DNA of 64,000 nucleotides. Origin: Chloroflexota bacterium (lineage in GTDB: Bacteria > Chloroflexota > Anaerolineae > Promineifilales > Promineifilaceae). The notes beneath the pieces are model-generated. The model had not been told where the DNA came from. It saw nothing but the letters and a program-made list of their open reading frames with translations, and made no database searches. How positions within the stretch are numbered: position 1 is the stretch's first letter; every line of letters starts with the position of its first letter. Made by a program: the position numbers and the translations under genes. The stretch covers positions 62,001 through 126,000 of the forward strand of contig JAGOMA010000012.1 in assembly GCA_017993775.1 (NCBI GenBank). The letters are read 5' to 3'. Shown here piece after piece: positions 15,352 through 25,474 of the stretch.

Positions 15352-18300
15352 TCAGGCGGGCACGGCCGTTTCCAAGGGTTTGCCTTCCGTTACTTGTCCA
15401 TCCGGTTGTCGAATTGGTAAGCGGATAAAGAATGTTGTCCCTACGCCAAGTTCGCTATCCAGCCAGAGCTGACCATGGTGCATATTAACCAGCCACTGTG
15501 TAATTGGCAACCCTAAGCCTGTGCCGCCGGCCGTGCGTGTGGTGGAGTTGTCTACCTGCTCGAAGGCCACGAACAGTTTGTCGAAATCTTCCTGGGCGAT
15601 ACCTGTGCCGGTATCGGAGATAGAGAGGAGGATGTGGTCGGAGTTTTCGGGAACGGCCGTTAACCTTATCATGCCTTTTCTGGTAAATTTTGTGGCGTTA
15701 GACAGCAAATTGATCAATATCTGCCGCAGCCGAATTGGATCAGCCTCAATAAGCGGCAAATTGGGGGCCACCTCGCTGATCAACTCAACGCCTTCGTGTA
15801 CCAGGCTGCGAATCGTCGTCAGGGAAGCTGTGATGGCATCTTCTACAATAACCGGCTCGAATGTCAGGGTCATTTTGCCGGCGCCAATCTTGGCCATATC
15901 CAAAATTTCATTAATCAGCATGAGCAAATGGTGGCCATTGTTATAGATCGAGCTTAAATCTTCTTCTTGTTCTGTAGTCAGCGGTCCATCGATCCCTTTC
16001 AGAATCACCCGCGAGAAACCGATGATCGAATTCAGTGGGGTGCGCAGTTCATGGGACATATTGGCCAGGAACTGGTTTTTCATGTGGTCGATCTGGCGAA
16101 GCTGCTCCACGCTGGCCTGAATTTGTTCAAACAGACGGGCGTTTTCCATGGCCAGGCTGGATTGGGTGGCAATACTACGCAGCAATTGGACATCGTTTTC
16201 GCGGTAGGCATAAGGTTCATAAGATTGCACGCAAATCAAGCCGGCTGGCGCGCCTTCACGAACCAATGGAATCCAAAGCCCGGATTGGATCGCCGGATCG
16301 CCGGCGATTTCGCTGGGCAGCGCGCCGGGGAGGGCGATGTGGGTGTTGGCATGGGTTAGCAGGTGGTGTTTGCTGTGTAAGAAGGCGTAGAGGGGTTCAT
16401 CGCGCTCCAGAATTCGCGTGGGAGTTGGCACACCCTGTCCTTCTTTAATGGTCAGGGTGGGTTTGTATTCGCGGGTGGCTTCGCTGTACTCGGCCAGCAT
16501 AAAAATGGTGTTGTCTATCAACCCACCTACTTCGCGGTAGATGGTTTGCACCAGGTGGTCGATATTCAGGATACTGGAAATGTTGGATTGAATTTGATTG
16601 AGGAAAATCAGTTCTTGCGCGCTGGTAAGGGCTTCATCCAGTAACTTCAGGTTTTCAATTTGCGTGGTTAAATGATCGACAAGGGTTTGGGCAAAGATGA
16701 TGTGATTGGTGGGAAACGGCCGTGCACTCGTCGAATCCAACGCCAAAAAGCCAATCAAATCTTGCTGGCTGGCGGCGGGCACCAGTAAAGAGACTTCCGC
16801 GTCAAACTGGGTTAGATAATGGTCGATAACGGCCGTAGGCAGATCGACGGCCGTCTTGCTCAGCAGCAGCGGTTGGCGCTGCATGTTCAAATGCTCATAC
16901 ACAAAGTCGCCCTGCATGGCAAACGTTATCTCGCCCGACTGATCTGTGGCCAGCGCCTCGGCGGCAATATGCCCAACGCCCTGCTGGAAATTGTACAGCA
17001 CCATGCGGCACTGCGACGCGCTGGTGTACTGGGCGATCTCCTGCACGGCAATCATCAGCGCGTCATCTCGCGTAAGCGATTGGCTGAGCGAACGGCCGAT
17101 CTGGTACAGCAATTCTGTCTGGCGTAACAATTGTTGGTTGGCCAGCGTAATCGCTGCCTGGTCGGCCAGCGTGCGGAAAGGCTGCAAACTGCGCACGTTA
17201 AAGGCCATGTCGTTGTCGGTGTGCAAAACCAGCGTGCCGAGCCAGCGCGATTCCATGATGATCGGAATCATTGCCATAGATTTGACTTGGCCGGCGGTCA
17301 GCAATCGGCGCGAAAAATCATCTACGGCAATCTCTGGCGAAGGATTCTGCACGATCACAAGCTCGTTGCGGGTGAGCTGGTCTTCATAGTTGAACTGGCT
17401 GCGTGGATATCGACCAAAGGGGTCATCCGCAGACCAATCGAAGCGAGACCAGATAGCCGGGCAGGTGAGATAATCGGGATTATCTTCGACAATGATTTGC
17501 GCCAGATCCACAATGCCCGATTGGCGAGCGAAGTCGATGAGGGCGTTGTAAATGTCGCCCTGATTGCGTGCTTCACTGATTTGACGGCCAATTTCGTATA
17601 GGAGGCTGGTTTCCGTGAGATTGGCTTGAATTTGCGAGAAAAGATCGGCGTTGGCAATGGCGGCGGCTAATTGATCGGCCAGATTTTGCAAAACGGTGAT
17701 GGCTTCCGGTGTAAAGGCGGCTTCTTCGACGCTTTGCACAGAGAGCGCGCCAATGACCTTGCCCCGGCTGCGCAGAGGCAGAGCCAGCTCTGCCCGGGTG
17801 TCGGGCAAGACCGGGTTAGGGGCAAAATCGACCGCCTGGGTGACATTTTGGGCGACGCGGGCTTCGTTGTTGGCGATGGCGCTGCCGATCATCGATCCGC
17901 CGCCGATTGTCAGTTTATGGTTTCGGGCTAATTGGATGCGGCCGGCTTCGCCGGTGCCGGCCTGGAGCACGGCCGTTTGCTGCAGTTCGTCTGCCAGGAA
18001 CAACCCGACATAATAATAATCGAATCGGGCGCGAATCAGCTCTACCGCTTCATTGATGAGCGAGCGACGTTCCAGCATGGTGGTAGCCACGCTGGAAACT
18101 TCGGCGGCTAACTGTAATTGGTTGGAATAGGCGCGAGTGGTTTGCAGGAGGTGGGCATTGTTGATGGCCACGCTCATTTCCCGCACCAGGGTCTGGATAT
18201 ATTCCTGATCATCACTGCTCAGGTCTAAATTGGCGGGAAGGGCGATCTGGCCAAAAGTCTGGTCGCCGATGCGTAGGGCCAGGCCGGTATCCTGGTTGGG

Positions 18301-19416
18301 CATGGGTTGGGTTTGGCGGCGGGTGATTTCCAGGCCGCCGGGGGTGATTTGCGCGGTAAGGGCAGCCTGATCGGTGCGCCAGATGGTGTCTACGTAACGG
18401 CCGTACAAAATCTCCAATTCTCGCGCGTGCTGCCGTGTTTCTAACAACAGGAACAAATTTCGCCATAGAGTGGCTAGCCCTTGCCCAAACGTGCGCAGCA
18501 AAATAGGCATCTCGTCTTTGTCGTCGCTGGCGATCTGGCTGCCATGGGCGATGAGCGCGCCTTGCCGTTCCGCATTGAGCGGTAAAATCAGCGCCACCGA
18601 CAAATTGGTCGCGTGACGCGTTTTGTGGTGCTGATGGATAAATTCACCATCTTTATTGGCCGCTGCTTGCGCCAGCGAGTTGGCTACCTCCGGCACGCTG
18701 GCCTGTACCATGTACGGGTTGTCGGCCGTGGTGGTACGTATTTGCCAGACATTGGCCGGCTGGGTTTTCTCGTAGATGGTAACGTGCTCCAGCAGCAGCG
18801 CCTGGCAAATGCCGCTAACAGCTTCGTCCAGCAGGTCTGCTTCATTGGCCGCGCGCGCCAGGCGGGCATTGAGCTGCAAAATCTGATTTAGACTTTTGCT
18901 GCGTTCTTCGACATTGCGCCGAAGCAGTCGTTGCTGCTCCAGTTGGGTGTAAAGCGCTTGCTGCAAGGCGATCTGTGATTCTTCTTGTGCCCGAAGCTGA
19001 ACTACTTCCCGCGTTTCGGCCAGCTTTTCCATGAAAATCATCTGGAAATCATGCAGTTTGCGCATGAAGCCAGTGCTGCTGGCGACATTATCCAGACCGG
19101 GCAGCAGGGCTTCGTAGACAATCCGGTTCATTGCTTGCAGCATGAAGGAGCCGGTGATGATGGCCAGCCCCTGTTTGCCCATTTGGTTGGCGGTGGCTCC
19201 TACATCGAAGGCGCTGGCTGCCTGAGTGAGGTAGCGCCTGGCCAGATCGGTTATTTCGGCGGCTACGTATGCGCCGCGTTGGACCGATTTCATCTCTTCC
19301 CGGTTGTCAGCAACATTTTCGATGAATGCGCCGGTTAGGGCTTGAATGATTTCCTGGTGGTGGATGTGCCATTGGCGCAGAAAACTGTCGATGGGCTGTT
19401 CCGGGTGTGCGGTCAT
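15352..19416 (-). CDS. Multi-GAF sensor histidine kinase, 1354 aa
   Basis: A soluble giant kinase. Residues 1-150 form a helical bundle resembling the RsbRD/RsbT co-antagonist type N terminus. Coiled coil follows, then a chain of about five GAF-like domains (residues about 200-1080). HisKA carries the phosphorylated His in NMSHELRTPLNSIIGFSR, and the C-terminal ATPase has DTGTGIAQEDFDKLF and GGTGLGLPIT. GAF domains bind small ligands or cofactors; none can be named here. The ATG overlaps the stop of the upstream multi-GAF protein (ATGA), so the two are translationally coupled and probably form one sensory complex. Confidence 0.92.
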   Translation of the reverse strand: MTAHPEQPIDSFLRQWHIHHQEIIQALTGAFIENVADNREEMKSVQRGAYVAAEITDLARRYLTQAASAFDVGATANQMGKQGLAIITGSFMLQAMNRIVYEALLPGLDNVASSTGFMRKLHDFQMIFMEKLAETREVVQLRAQEESQIALQQALYTQLEQQRLLRRNVEERSKSLNQILQLNARLARAANEADLLDEAVSGICQALLLEHVTIYEKTQPANVWQIRTTTADNPYMVQASVPEVANSLAQAAANKDGEFIHQHHKTRHATNLSVALILPLNAERQGALIAHGSQIASDDKDEMPILLRTFGQGLATLWRNLFLLLETRQHARELEILYGRYVDTIWRTDQAALTAQITPGGLEITRRQTQPMPNQDTGLALRIGDQTFGQIALPANLDLSSDDQEYIQTLVREMSVAINNAHLLQTTRAYSNQLQLAAEVSSVATTMLERRSLINEAVELIRARFDYYYVGLFLADELQQTAVLQAGTGEAGRIQLARNHKLTIGGGSMIGSAIANNEARVAQNVTQAVDFAPNPVLPDTRAELALPLRSRGKVIGALSVQSVEEAAFTPEAITVLQNLADQLAAAIANADLFSQIQANLTETSLLYEIGRQISEARNQGDIYNALIDFARQSGIVDLAQIIVEDNPDYLTCPAIWSRFDWSADDPFGRYPRSQFNYEDQLTRNELVIVQNPSPEIAVDDFSRRLLTAGQVKSMAMIPIIMESRWLGTLVLHTDNDMAFNVRSLQPFRTLADQAAITLANQQLLRQTELLYQIGRSLSQSLTRDDALMIAVQEIAQYTSASQCRMVLYNFQQGVGHIAAEALATDQSGEITFAMQGDFVYEHLNMQRQPLLLSKTAVDLPTAVIDHYLTQFDAEVSLLVPAASQQDLIGFLALDSTSARPFPTNHIIFAQTLVDHLTTQIENLKLLDEALTSAQELIFLNQIQSNISSILNIDHLVQTIYREVGGLIDNTIFMLAEYSEATREYKPTLTIKEGQGVPTPTRILERDEPLYAFLHSKHHLLTHANTHIALPGALPSEIAGDPAIQSGLWIPLVREGAPAGLICVQSYEPYAYRENDVQLLRSIATQSSLAMENARLFEQIQASVEQLRQIDHMKNQFLANMSHELRTPLNSIIGFSRVILKGIDGPLTTEQEEDLSSIYNNGHHLLMLINEILDMAKIGAGKMTLTFEPVIVEDAITASLTTIRSLVHEGVELISEVAPNLPLIEADPIRLRQILINLLSNATKFTRKGMIRLTAVPENSDHILLSISDTGTGIAQEDFDKLFVAFEQVDNSTTRTAGGTGLGLPITQWLVNMHHGQLWLDSELGVGTTFFIRLPIRQPDGQVTEGKPLETAVPA

Positions 19417-22331
19417 GGCTGCTCCGAGGGTGTGGGGTGTGGACGGCCGTTGCCCGGCAACTGGTTCGGTAACGGCCGTGTCTCTTCTTGTTGCGCGCCC
19501 AATGACAAACTCACCGGCTGCCCACCGACCCGGTCGGAAATGGCTTTCAGGCCAATGTGAATAATCGCATCAATATCGGCTGTGTTGTGCAGCTGCGTGC
19601 TAATGCGGTTGATTTCCTCCTGCCGCGCAGTGCGGTCTTCCGCCTGGGCCAGCAGGCGCGCATTGTCGATGGCAATGGCCAGCTGATCGCTCATGGTTTG
19701 TAGGATGCTGATCATTTCAGTGGCAAAGGCGTTGGCGTGGTTGCTTTGGACGGTAAGCGCGCCAATAATTTGGCCGCGCACACGCAGAGGCAAAGCCAAT
19801 TCGGAGCGGGTTGCCGGCAGATGTGGGTTGGGCTGCCATTCGGTGTCCGCTGACACGTCTTGGGTGATACGCGCCTGCCCGTCACCGGTTGCCCCGCCAA
19901 TTAGCGACTGCCCGCCAACGGCGAGTTGGTGCCCCTTGCGAAGCTGAACGCGTCCGGCTTCGCCGGTGGCCGCTTTCAGGACGGCCTGACGGCCGTTGTC
20001 ATCAATCAGGAAAAGACCGGTGTAATAGAGATTGAAGCGATCCTGAATGAGATTGACAGCGCGTTCCAGAAGCTGGTCTAATTCCAGAATGCTGGTGGTA
20101 ACGGCGGCGACTTCGGCGGCCGTTTGCAGTTGGGTGCGCTGGGCGGATTGGGTTTCTAAGGCTTTTTGCACCGCTTCAAATTGCAGGTGGGTGTTGAGGG
20201 CAATGGCTACTGACCCGGCGATGGTTTCCAGAAGCTGCACATCACGTTCGCCAAAGGCGTCGGGGTCGTTTTCGTTTTCGATGGCCAGGACGCCAATCAA
20301 TTCGTTGGCGACGATGAGGGGGAAGCCAAGCCAGGTAGAGGACGGGGCGCCGATGGTGAGAGATTGATATTGTTTGGCCAATTGGGCAATTTGACGGCTA
20401 ACGAGCAGGTGCTGGCGGCTGCGCACCACCTGGCCACTGAAACCGGCGTTAATGTCTAGCGGGGCAATGCTGGAAAGGTCAACTTCTTGCCCGTATTCGT
20501 AAGCGTAAATCCAGTTGAGGTGTTGTTTGTCTTCTGTTACCAGGATGATGGACATGGCTGTGGCTTCGAAGAGGGAGAAAACTTCGCGCCGGACGCCGGT
20601 AAAAATGTCATGCAAGGTTGGGGCTATGGATAAGGTGTGGCTGAGTCGGTTGAGGGCGCTGAGTTGGGCGACGCGTCCTTGGGCGTCTGATGTAAGGGTG
20701 GCGTTGTGGATGGCCACGGCCGTTTCGTTGGCCATAACCTGAACCAACTTTGCGTCGGCGTCGTTGAAGGGTCGCTCTGGGAAATCTCGGAAAAGATGGA
20801 TGGCGCCCAGCGTTTGCGCGCCATGATGCAGAGGCACTTCTAAATTGGCGGCGTGTCCGGCATTGATCAGCAAAGTGCGGTTGGCTTCGTCAAGGTTTGG
20901 GTCTTGGAGATTGCGCAAGACGGGTTGGCCGGTAGCGAGCAGTTGGGCTGTAGCCGGGTGGCTGGCCAGGTTGATGGTAATCGGGGTGAGGTCGAATTTA
21001 TCGGCGATACGGCCGTTTTCCTGCCTCACATACGTCACCTGCCCAACAAGTTGGTCGTTCGCTTCATCCCATTGGGTGATCAGGCAAACTGATGCCTTTA
21101 ACTGGTTGGCGAATGTACGCGCGGCCCGGCGTTGAATTTCGCCGACATCCATGGTGCTGGCCAGATTGCTGCTGAGGCTCAACAAGGTTTGGGTTTCGTT
21201 GAGGTGCTGCTCTGTGGCGGCGAACAGGCGGGCATTGTCGATGCTGATGGCGACTTGATTGGTCATAATCTGGAGGATGGCAATGTCATCCTCTAAGAAC
21301 GCTTCCGATTGGCGGCTTTGCACGTCTAGAACACCCAGGACACGGCCGTGTGCTTGTAGCGGCAGCGCCAGTTCAGACCGCGTTTCCCGCAGCAGCGGCT
21401 CGTTAAAGAAGACAGGGTCTTCAAATACATCACGAGCAATGCGCGCCTCTTGGTGCGCCGCCACCCAGCCCACAATCGATTTGGAAGCCATGTCTACCTG
21501 ATAACGACGCGTTTTCATCTCTTCGCCAATGGCTCCGGTCGCTTCACGCAGCAAGAGTATAGATTCCGACTCGTCCAACAAATAAAGCGCCACAAAATAA
21601 AAGCCGAACTGATCGCGCACCATGTATACGGTGTCGCGCAGTAGTTCTTCCAGGTTTAAATAGGTGCTGGCTGTCTGGCTAACAGCGGCGCCGCGTTGTA
21701 ACTGCTGGGCGCGCCGCTGCAATTGCCGCGCCTGTTCCTGCTGTTCGGCCGATAATTTCGCGGATGCATCGACCGATTTTTGCATGGCGTTGGCGCTTAC
21801 CCAGGCGGCAAAGCTGATGCTAACCGTGGTTAAGGTATAGGCCATCAGATCGATCAGGGTAAAGTTGAGATTTCCGGCAAACAGGTAATATGCCGCCATA
21901 GATGTCAGAATTAGCACGGTGTAGACGACGCTGGCATAGACAGAACTCACCGTGGCGATGCCGATGACCGAGATGAGCATCAAATAGGGCAGGGTTGTGG
22001 TGTTTTCACGAATGACGAGTTGGCTAAAAAAAATGGTATTGGTGACGATGAAGAAGAAATGGGCGGCCCAGACCGGGTTGCCCCGATGGACTAAGAAAAG
22101 ACCAATCGTCGCTGCAACGGGGATGAGGATCAGGGCAATCAGGGTGGATGCCCAAGTTTCAGCTGCGATATTTCCGGAAGAAAACGTCAACAGAAAATGG
22201 GTTAGCGCGCTGAGGATGGCAATGGAAGAAAGCCCGATGAGGATGCTCTGAATGAGACGGCTTTTTTGCACGGCCGTTTCACTGCTAGAGGGAATCGCCA
22301 GCAAGCGCCTGAATGAAGCCGGGAGCGTCAT
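19413..22331 (-). CDS. Membrane multi-GAF protein without a kinase domain
   Basis: A 972-aa protein. The N-terminal 190 residues hold about six membrane helices (MASE-like sensor region). A Gln/Arg-rich coiled coil follows (SAEQQEQARQLQRRAQQLQR), then about four GAF-like domains to residue 920. Repeated ELALPL.V/A.G..(I/L)G.L.VQS patterns show that the GAFs are duplicated copies. No HisKA, ATPase, GGDEF or other output domain is seen. The ATG at 22331 lies one base after the receiver gene's stop; a GTG at 22364 is possible. Overlap with the kinase gene suggests that it feeds signals to that kinase. Confidence 0.85.
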   Translation of the reverse strand: MTLPASFRRLLAIPSSSETAVQKSRLIQSILIGLSSIAILSALTHFLLTFSSGNIAAETWASTLIALILIPVAATIGLFLVHRGNPVWAAHFFFIVTNTIFFSQLVIRENTTTLPYLMLISVIGIATVSSVYASVVYTVLILTSMAAYYLFAGNLNFTLIDLMAYTLTTVSISFAAWVSANAMQKSVDASAKLSAEQQEQARQLQRRAQQLQRGAAVSQTASTYLNLEELLRDTVYMVRDQFGFYFVALYLLDESESILLLREATGAIGEEMKTRRYQVDMASKSIVGWVAAHQEARIARDVFEDPVFFNEPLLRETRSELALPLQAHGRVLGVLDVQSRQSEAFLEDDIAILQIMTNQVAISIDNARLFAATEQHLNETQTLLSLSSNLASTMDVGEIQRRAARTFANQLKASVCLITQWDEANDQLVGQVTYVRQENGRIADKFDLTPITINLASHPATAQLLATGQPVLRNLQDPNLDEANRTLLINAGHAANLEVPLHHGAQTLGAIHLFRDFPERPFNDADAKLVQVMANETAVAIHNATLTSDAQGRVAQLSALNRLSHTLSIAPTLHDIFTGVRREVFSLFEATAMSIILVTEDKQHLNWIYAYEYGQEVDLSSIAPLDINAGFSGQVVRSRQHLLVSRQIAQLAKQYQSLTIGAPSSTWLGFPLIVANELIGVLAIENENDPDAFGERDVQLLETIAGSVAIALNTHLQFEAVQKALETQSAQRTQLQTAAEVAAVTTSILELDQLLERAVNLIQDRFNLYYTGLFLIDDNGRQAVLKAATGEAGRVQLRKGHQLAVGGQSLIGGATGDGQARITQDVSADTEWQPNPHLPATRSELALPLRVRGQIIGALTVQSNHANAFATEMISILQTMSDQLAIAIDNARLLAQAEDRTARQEEINRISTQLHNTADIDAIIHIGLKAISDRVGGQPVSLSLGAQQEETRPLPNQLPGNGRPHPTPSEQP

Positions 22332-22332
22332 C

Positions 22333-22773
22333 CTAAATGCCCAAATCCCAGATTTCTTCTCCACCTAAAATTTTCCTGATCTGTTCAGGAAATTGGTCGG
22401 CATCCAGGGGTTTGACCAAAAAACCGTCAAAACCCGCATCCCTGGCTTTTTTCATCTCTTCGCTGCTGCCATATGCGGTAACGACGACGACCAGAGTGTC
22501 TCGGAGGTTGCTGTCGGCGCGAATCTGCCGCAAGGCTTCATACCCGTCTTCGTGCGGCAGGTGTAAATCCATCAAAATCAGGTCGACGCGCGGCATGGTA
22601 TTGGCAAAATCCACCACGCCCCAACCGGTGGTTTTCCATTCGCATTTTTGCACGCCCATAAAGGCCAGCAGTCGGGCGATGAGGACAAAGTTGGAAACGT
22701 TGTCTTCGACGACCAAAATGTGGGCATCGGTAGGATTGGCGGGGTATCTTGTGTTGGAAAGCGGCTTGTTCAT
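22333..22773 (-). CDS. Single-domain response regulator
   Basis: A 146-aa stand-alone receiver (CheY-like) with the acidic pair in VVEDN, phospho-Asp69 in LILMDLHLP, Thr in VVTAYG and Lys in LVKPLD. A 15-residue N-terminal tail precedes the fold. There is no DNA-binding or enzymatic output, so it should act by protein contact or as a phosphate relay. Its ATG overlaps the stop of the upstream receiver gene (ATGA), and its stop is one base from the GAF protein's start. Confidence 0.9.
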   Translation of the reverse strand: MNKPLSNTRYPANPTDAHILVVEDNVSNFVLIARLLAFMGVQKCEWKTTGWGVVDFANTMPRVDLILMDLHLPHEDGYEALRQIRADSNLRDTLVVVVTAYGSSEEMKKARDAGFDGFLVKPLDADQFPEQIRKILGGEEIWDLGI

Positions 22774-23195
22774 GGGGTTTCTCGTTTACTACTAACCAGG
22801 AATGCCTGGATTTGATCAGGCAAACTATCGACATTGATCGGTTTTTGGATGAAGCCGTTGGAACCGGCTTCCCGGCTACGTTGTTGATCTTCTTGGGTCA
22901 CATTGGCGGTTAGGGTGATGATGGGCGTGTACGCAAATTGTTCGTTCTGCCGCAGTTGGCGAGTCATCGTGAAGCCGTCCATCCCGGGCAAGTGAATATC
23001 CATCAAAATGAGATCTGGGGTATGGGTTTGTAGATAGGCGAATCCGGATGGACCGTCTGACGCGCCATGAACGGTGTAGCCGGCAGCCTGAAGGACACGC
23101 ATGACAAGTTTTTGATTGTCAAGGTTGTCTTCGATGTAGAGTATGGTTGGCGTTTGCGTTACCTGTGTCGTGTCAGGTCGGCCATTATTTCCCAT
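22770..23195 (-). CDS. Single-domain response regulator
   Basis: A 141-aa stand-alone receiver with YIEDNLDNQKL, phospho-Asp66 in LILMDIHLPGMDG, Thr in ITLTANV and Lys in IQKPINV. It is closer in sequence to the receiver of the hybrid kinase at 12321-13583 than to its neighbour, which suggests copying within the block. It is the first gene of the leftward signalling operon; no clear promoter was recognised in the 160 bases upstream. Confidence 0.9.
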   Translation of the reverse strand: MGNNGRPDTTQVTQTPTILYIEDNLDNQKLVMRVLQAAGYTVHGASDGPSGFAYLQTHTPDLILMDIHLPGMDGFTMTRQLRQNEQFAYTPIITLTANVTQEDQQRSREAGSNGFIQKPINVDSLPDQIQAFLVSSKRETP

Positions 23196-23355
23196 AATGA
23201 TTTCGATAAATAGCTAGATTGATGGTTTATACCACATAATAGTGTACTTGATTCTGGTTTTCGCGCCGTTAAGGTTGCGCAAAAAGCTTCCTTTGCACCT
23301 ATTGAAGATGCTAGCAGAAAAATGCGCCTGGCAGGTTGATATTTGTGGAGATTTG

Positions 23356-24819
23356 TTAGTCTGCCCAAATACGCGCTGAACGGCCGTTTATCTGCACACT
23401 CGCTCCTGCTGCTAACTGTTCATCGGCCCCGGTCGTCGCTAGGTGTTCTGGTAGGCTGCTGGTGAACTGGGCCGGGATAGTTATTGTGCGGCGGCGGTTG
23501 GAGGCGTTGATGGCGACAACGGCCGTTTGCCCTTCATGCTGCCTTTGATAAACCGCCACGCCCCGGTCGGCGGCTAAAATCTTAAAATCGCCGCGCCGCA
23601 GGGCCGGTTTTTCATGTCGCAAGGCAATCAGCTGCCTTACTTTTGCGCGCAAGTCTGTGTCCCATTGGGCCGGGTCTTGCCAGGGAAATGCGCGGCGGCA
23701 GTCTGGGTCGCCGCCGCCGGGCAGGCCGATTTCGTCGCCATAATACACGTTGGGCGCGCCGGGCGCGGTCATTTGCAGCAGGAAGAGGAGGTGTACGGCC
23801 GTTTTGTCTCCGGCGGCGACAGTTAACACGCGCGGCGTGTCATGGCTGCCGAGCATGTTCATTTGCGCCAGGACAATTTCGTGGTGGTAGGTCTGGTTGA
23901 ACAGGCAGTCTAATTCTGCGGCAAAACGAGGCGCGCTGAGTGGGCGCATACGGCCGTAGCCCGTGTGCTGCGCTTCCGATTGGTCCATGGCCTTGCCCAA
24001 TAAAAAACCATAGGCCAGGCGTGTAAAGTGATAGTTCATCTGCGCGTCGAACTGGTCGCCTTGCAGCCAGCGCTGGGCGTCTTGCCAAAGCTCGCCCACA
24101 ATGTAGGCTTCGGGGTTCACCGCGTGACAGCGGCGGCGAAATTCTTGCCAGAACGAATCGTCGTCGATTTCGTTGGGCACATCCAGCCGCCAGCCGTCGA
24201 TGCCTTGTTCCAGCCAATAGGCGGCTACGGTGAAGAGATATTCGCGCACGGCCGTGGTCTCTGTGTTAAATTTTGGCAGGGAAGGGATGTTCCACCATGC
24301 TTCATAATTTGGCGCTGCGTCGTCGTCATAAGCGTTTAGGGGCCATTTGTGGACGTGAAACCAGTCTGTGTAGGGCGAATCTGGCCCACATTCCAGCAGA
24401 TGGTTGAACTGGAAAAATCCCCGGCTGGCGTGGTTAAACACCCCATCCAAAATCACCCTCATGCCTAAAGCATGGGCATCGGTTAAGAAGTCTTGCAGCG
24501 CCTCATTGCCGCCCAGCAGCGGATCGACCTGGAAATAGTCGAAGGTGTGGTAGCGGTGGTTGGACGCGGAGGCAAAAATGGGGTTCAGGTAAATGGCGTT
24601 GACGCCTAATTCCGCCAGATAGGGCAGCTTTTCGCGCGCGCCGAGCAAGTCGCCGCCCTGAAAACCTTTTACGGTGGGCGGCGTGCCCCAGGGTTGGAAA
24701 TTTTTTGGGGGTAGGAAACGGCCGTTTCCTACCACCGGCGCGCTGCTTCGAGCAAATCGGTCAGGGAAAATCTGGTAAAAAATGGCATCTTTCACCCAAT
24801 CGGGCGTTTTAATTTCCAT
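23356..24819 (-). CDS. Alpha-amylase family (GH13) enzyme, neopullulanase/cyclomaltodextrinase-like
   Basis: A 487-aa GH13 enzyme without signal peptide. It shows region I (DGVFNH), region II GWRLDVPNE with the catalytic nucleophile Asp, region III VGELW with the acid/base Glu, and region IV LGSHDTPR with the stabilising Asp. A short beta-sandwich domain C ends the protein. The start AIFYQIFPDRFARS is typical of cytoplasmic neopullulanases and maltodextrin-degrading enzymes. The large N-terminal starch-binding domain of dimeric cyclomaltodextrinases is absent. It acts on alpha-1,4 glucans inside the cell, perhaps stored glycogen. It lies 131 bases from YbaK. Confidence 0.92.
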   Translation of the reverse strand: MEIKTPDWVKDAIFYQIFPDRFARSSAPVVGNGRFLPPKNFQPWGTPPTVKGFQGGDLLGAREKLPYLAELGVNAIYLNPIFASASNHRYHTFDYFQVDPLLGGNEALQDFLTDAHALGMRVILDGVFNHASRGFFQFNHLLECGPDSPYTDWFHVHKWPLNAYDDDAAPNYEAWWNIPSLPKFNTETTAVREYLFTVAAYWLEQGIDGWRLDVPNEIDDDSFWQEFRRRCHAVNPEAYIVGELWQDAQRWLQGDQFDAQMNYHFTRLAYGFLLGKAMDQSEAQHTGYGRMRPLSAPRFAAELDCLFNQTYHHEIVLAQMNMLGSHDTPRVLTVAAGDKTAVHLLFLLQMTAPGAPNVYYGDEIGLPGGGDPDCRRAFPWQDPAQWDTDLRAKVRQLIALRHEKPALRRGDFKILAADRGVAVYQRQHEGQTAVVAINASNRRRTITIPAQFTSSLPEHLATTGADEQLAAGASVQINGRSARIWAD

Positions 24820-24950
24820 GTTGCTCTGTTGTTCTCCGTATGTTTGCTGATATCTTGCGCCAGATTCAGAAGAATTTTAACTCACTCATCCGCCAGTCCA
24901 AAAACAAACCGAGGCTAGTCGCCAAAATTGCCCGGAAACTTGCCGCCGCC

Positions 24951-25439
24951 TCAGGTTGCGGCGATTGGGCGCGCGTCCGTGATGCGGATGAGGTCGGTTG
25001 TCTTGATTTTCACGTCTAAGCCGCGCTGCCCGCCGCTGACGTATAGTTGTTCAAAGGCCAGGGCCGAATCGTCGATAAAGATGTCGAAGCCGCGATTGAG
25101 CAGCGCGAGGGCGGAAATTCCGCCAACTTGCAGGCGGGTGATGGCTTCTGCTTCGGCGTGGGCGGCCATGCTGAGCTTTTTTTCGCCTGCCGCCAGGGCT
25201 ACTTTTTTCAGATCGAGCTGCTGGTTGGCTGGAATCATAACAAGGAGGGGTTTGCCTTTGTCTGGGCGCAGGACAACCAATGTTTTGAAGAGCTGGGCCG
25301 GCGGCAAACCGAGTAGAGCGGCAATTTCTTCCGCGTCGCGCATGGTATTGGGGAATGTCGTAACCTCGTGGGGGACATTTTCTAATGCGTACTGCACAAG
25401 TTTGGGCAGAGGGGATCGGTTCTTTTGGCCTTTAGCCAT
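24951..25439 (-). CDS. ybaK: YbaK/EbsC-type aminoacyl-tRNA deacylase
   Basis: A 162-aa YbaK domain protein. YbaK removes wrongly attached cysteine from tRNA-Pro. The features are a two-strand N terminus, FKTLVVL near residue 52, the conserved lysine-bearing KKVALAAGEKKLSMA, and the glycine loop VGGISALAL, which form the editing pocket. The length matches the bacterial stand-alone family (about 155-160 aa). It follows the receiver gene by 35 bases on the same strand and precedes the amylase, so a short operon is possible. Confidence 0.88.
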   Translation of the reverse strand: MAKGQKNRSPLPKLVQYALENVPHEVTTFPNTMRDAEEIAALLGLPPAQLFKTLVVLRPDKGKPLLVMIPANQQLDLKKVALAAGEKKLSMAAHAEAEAITRLQVGGISALALLNRGFDIFIDDSALAFEQLYVSGGQRGLDVKIKTTDLIRITDARPIAAT

Positions 25440-25474
25440 GAGGGGAGTTCCTCCAGCTTGGGTGGTTGGGTCCG

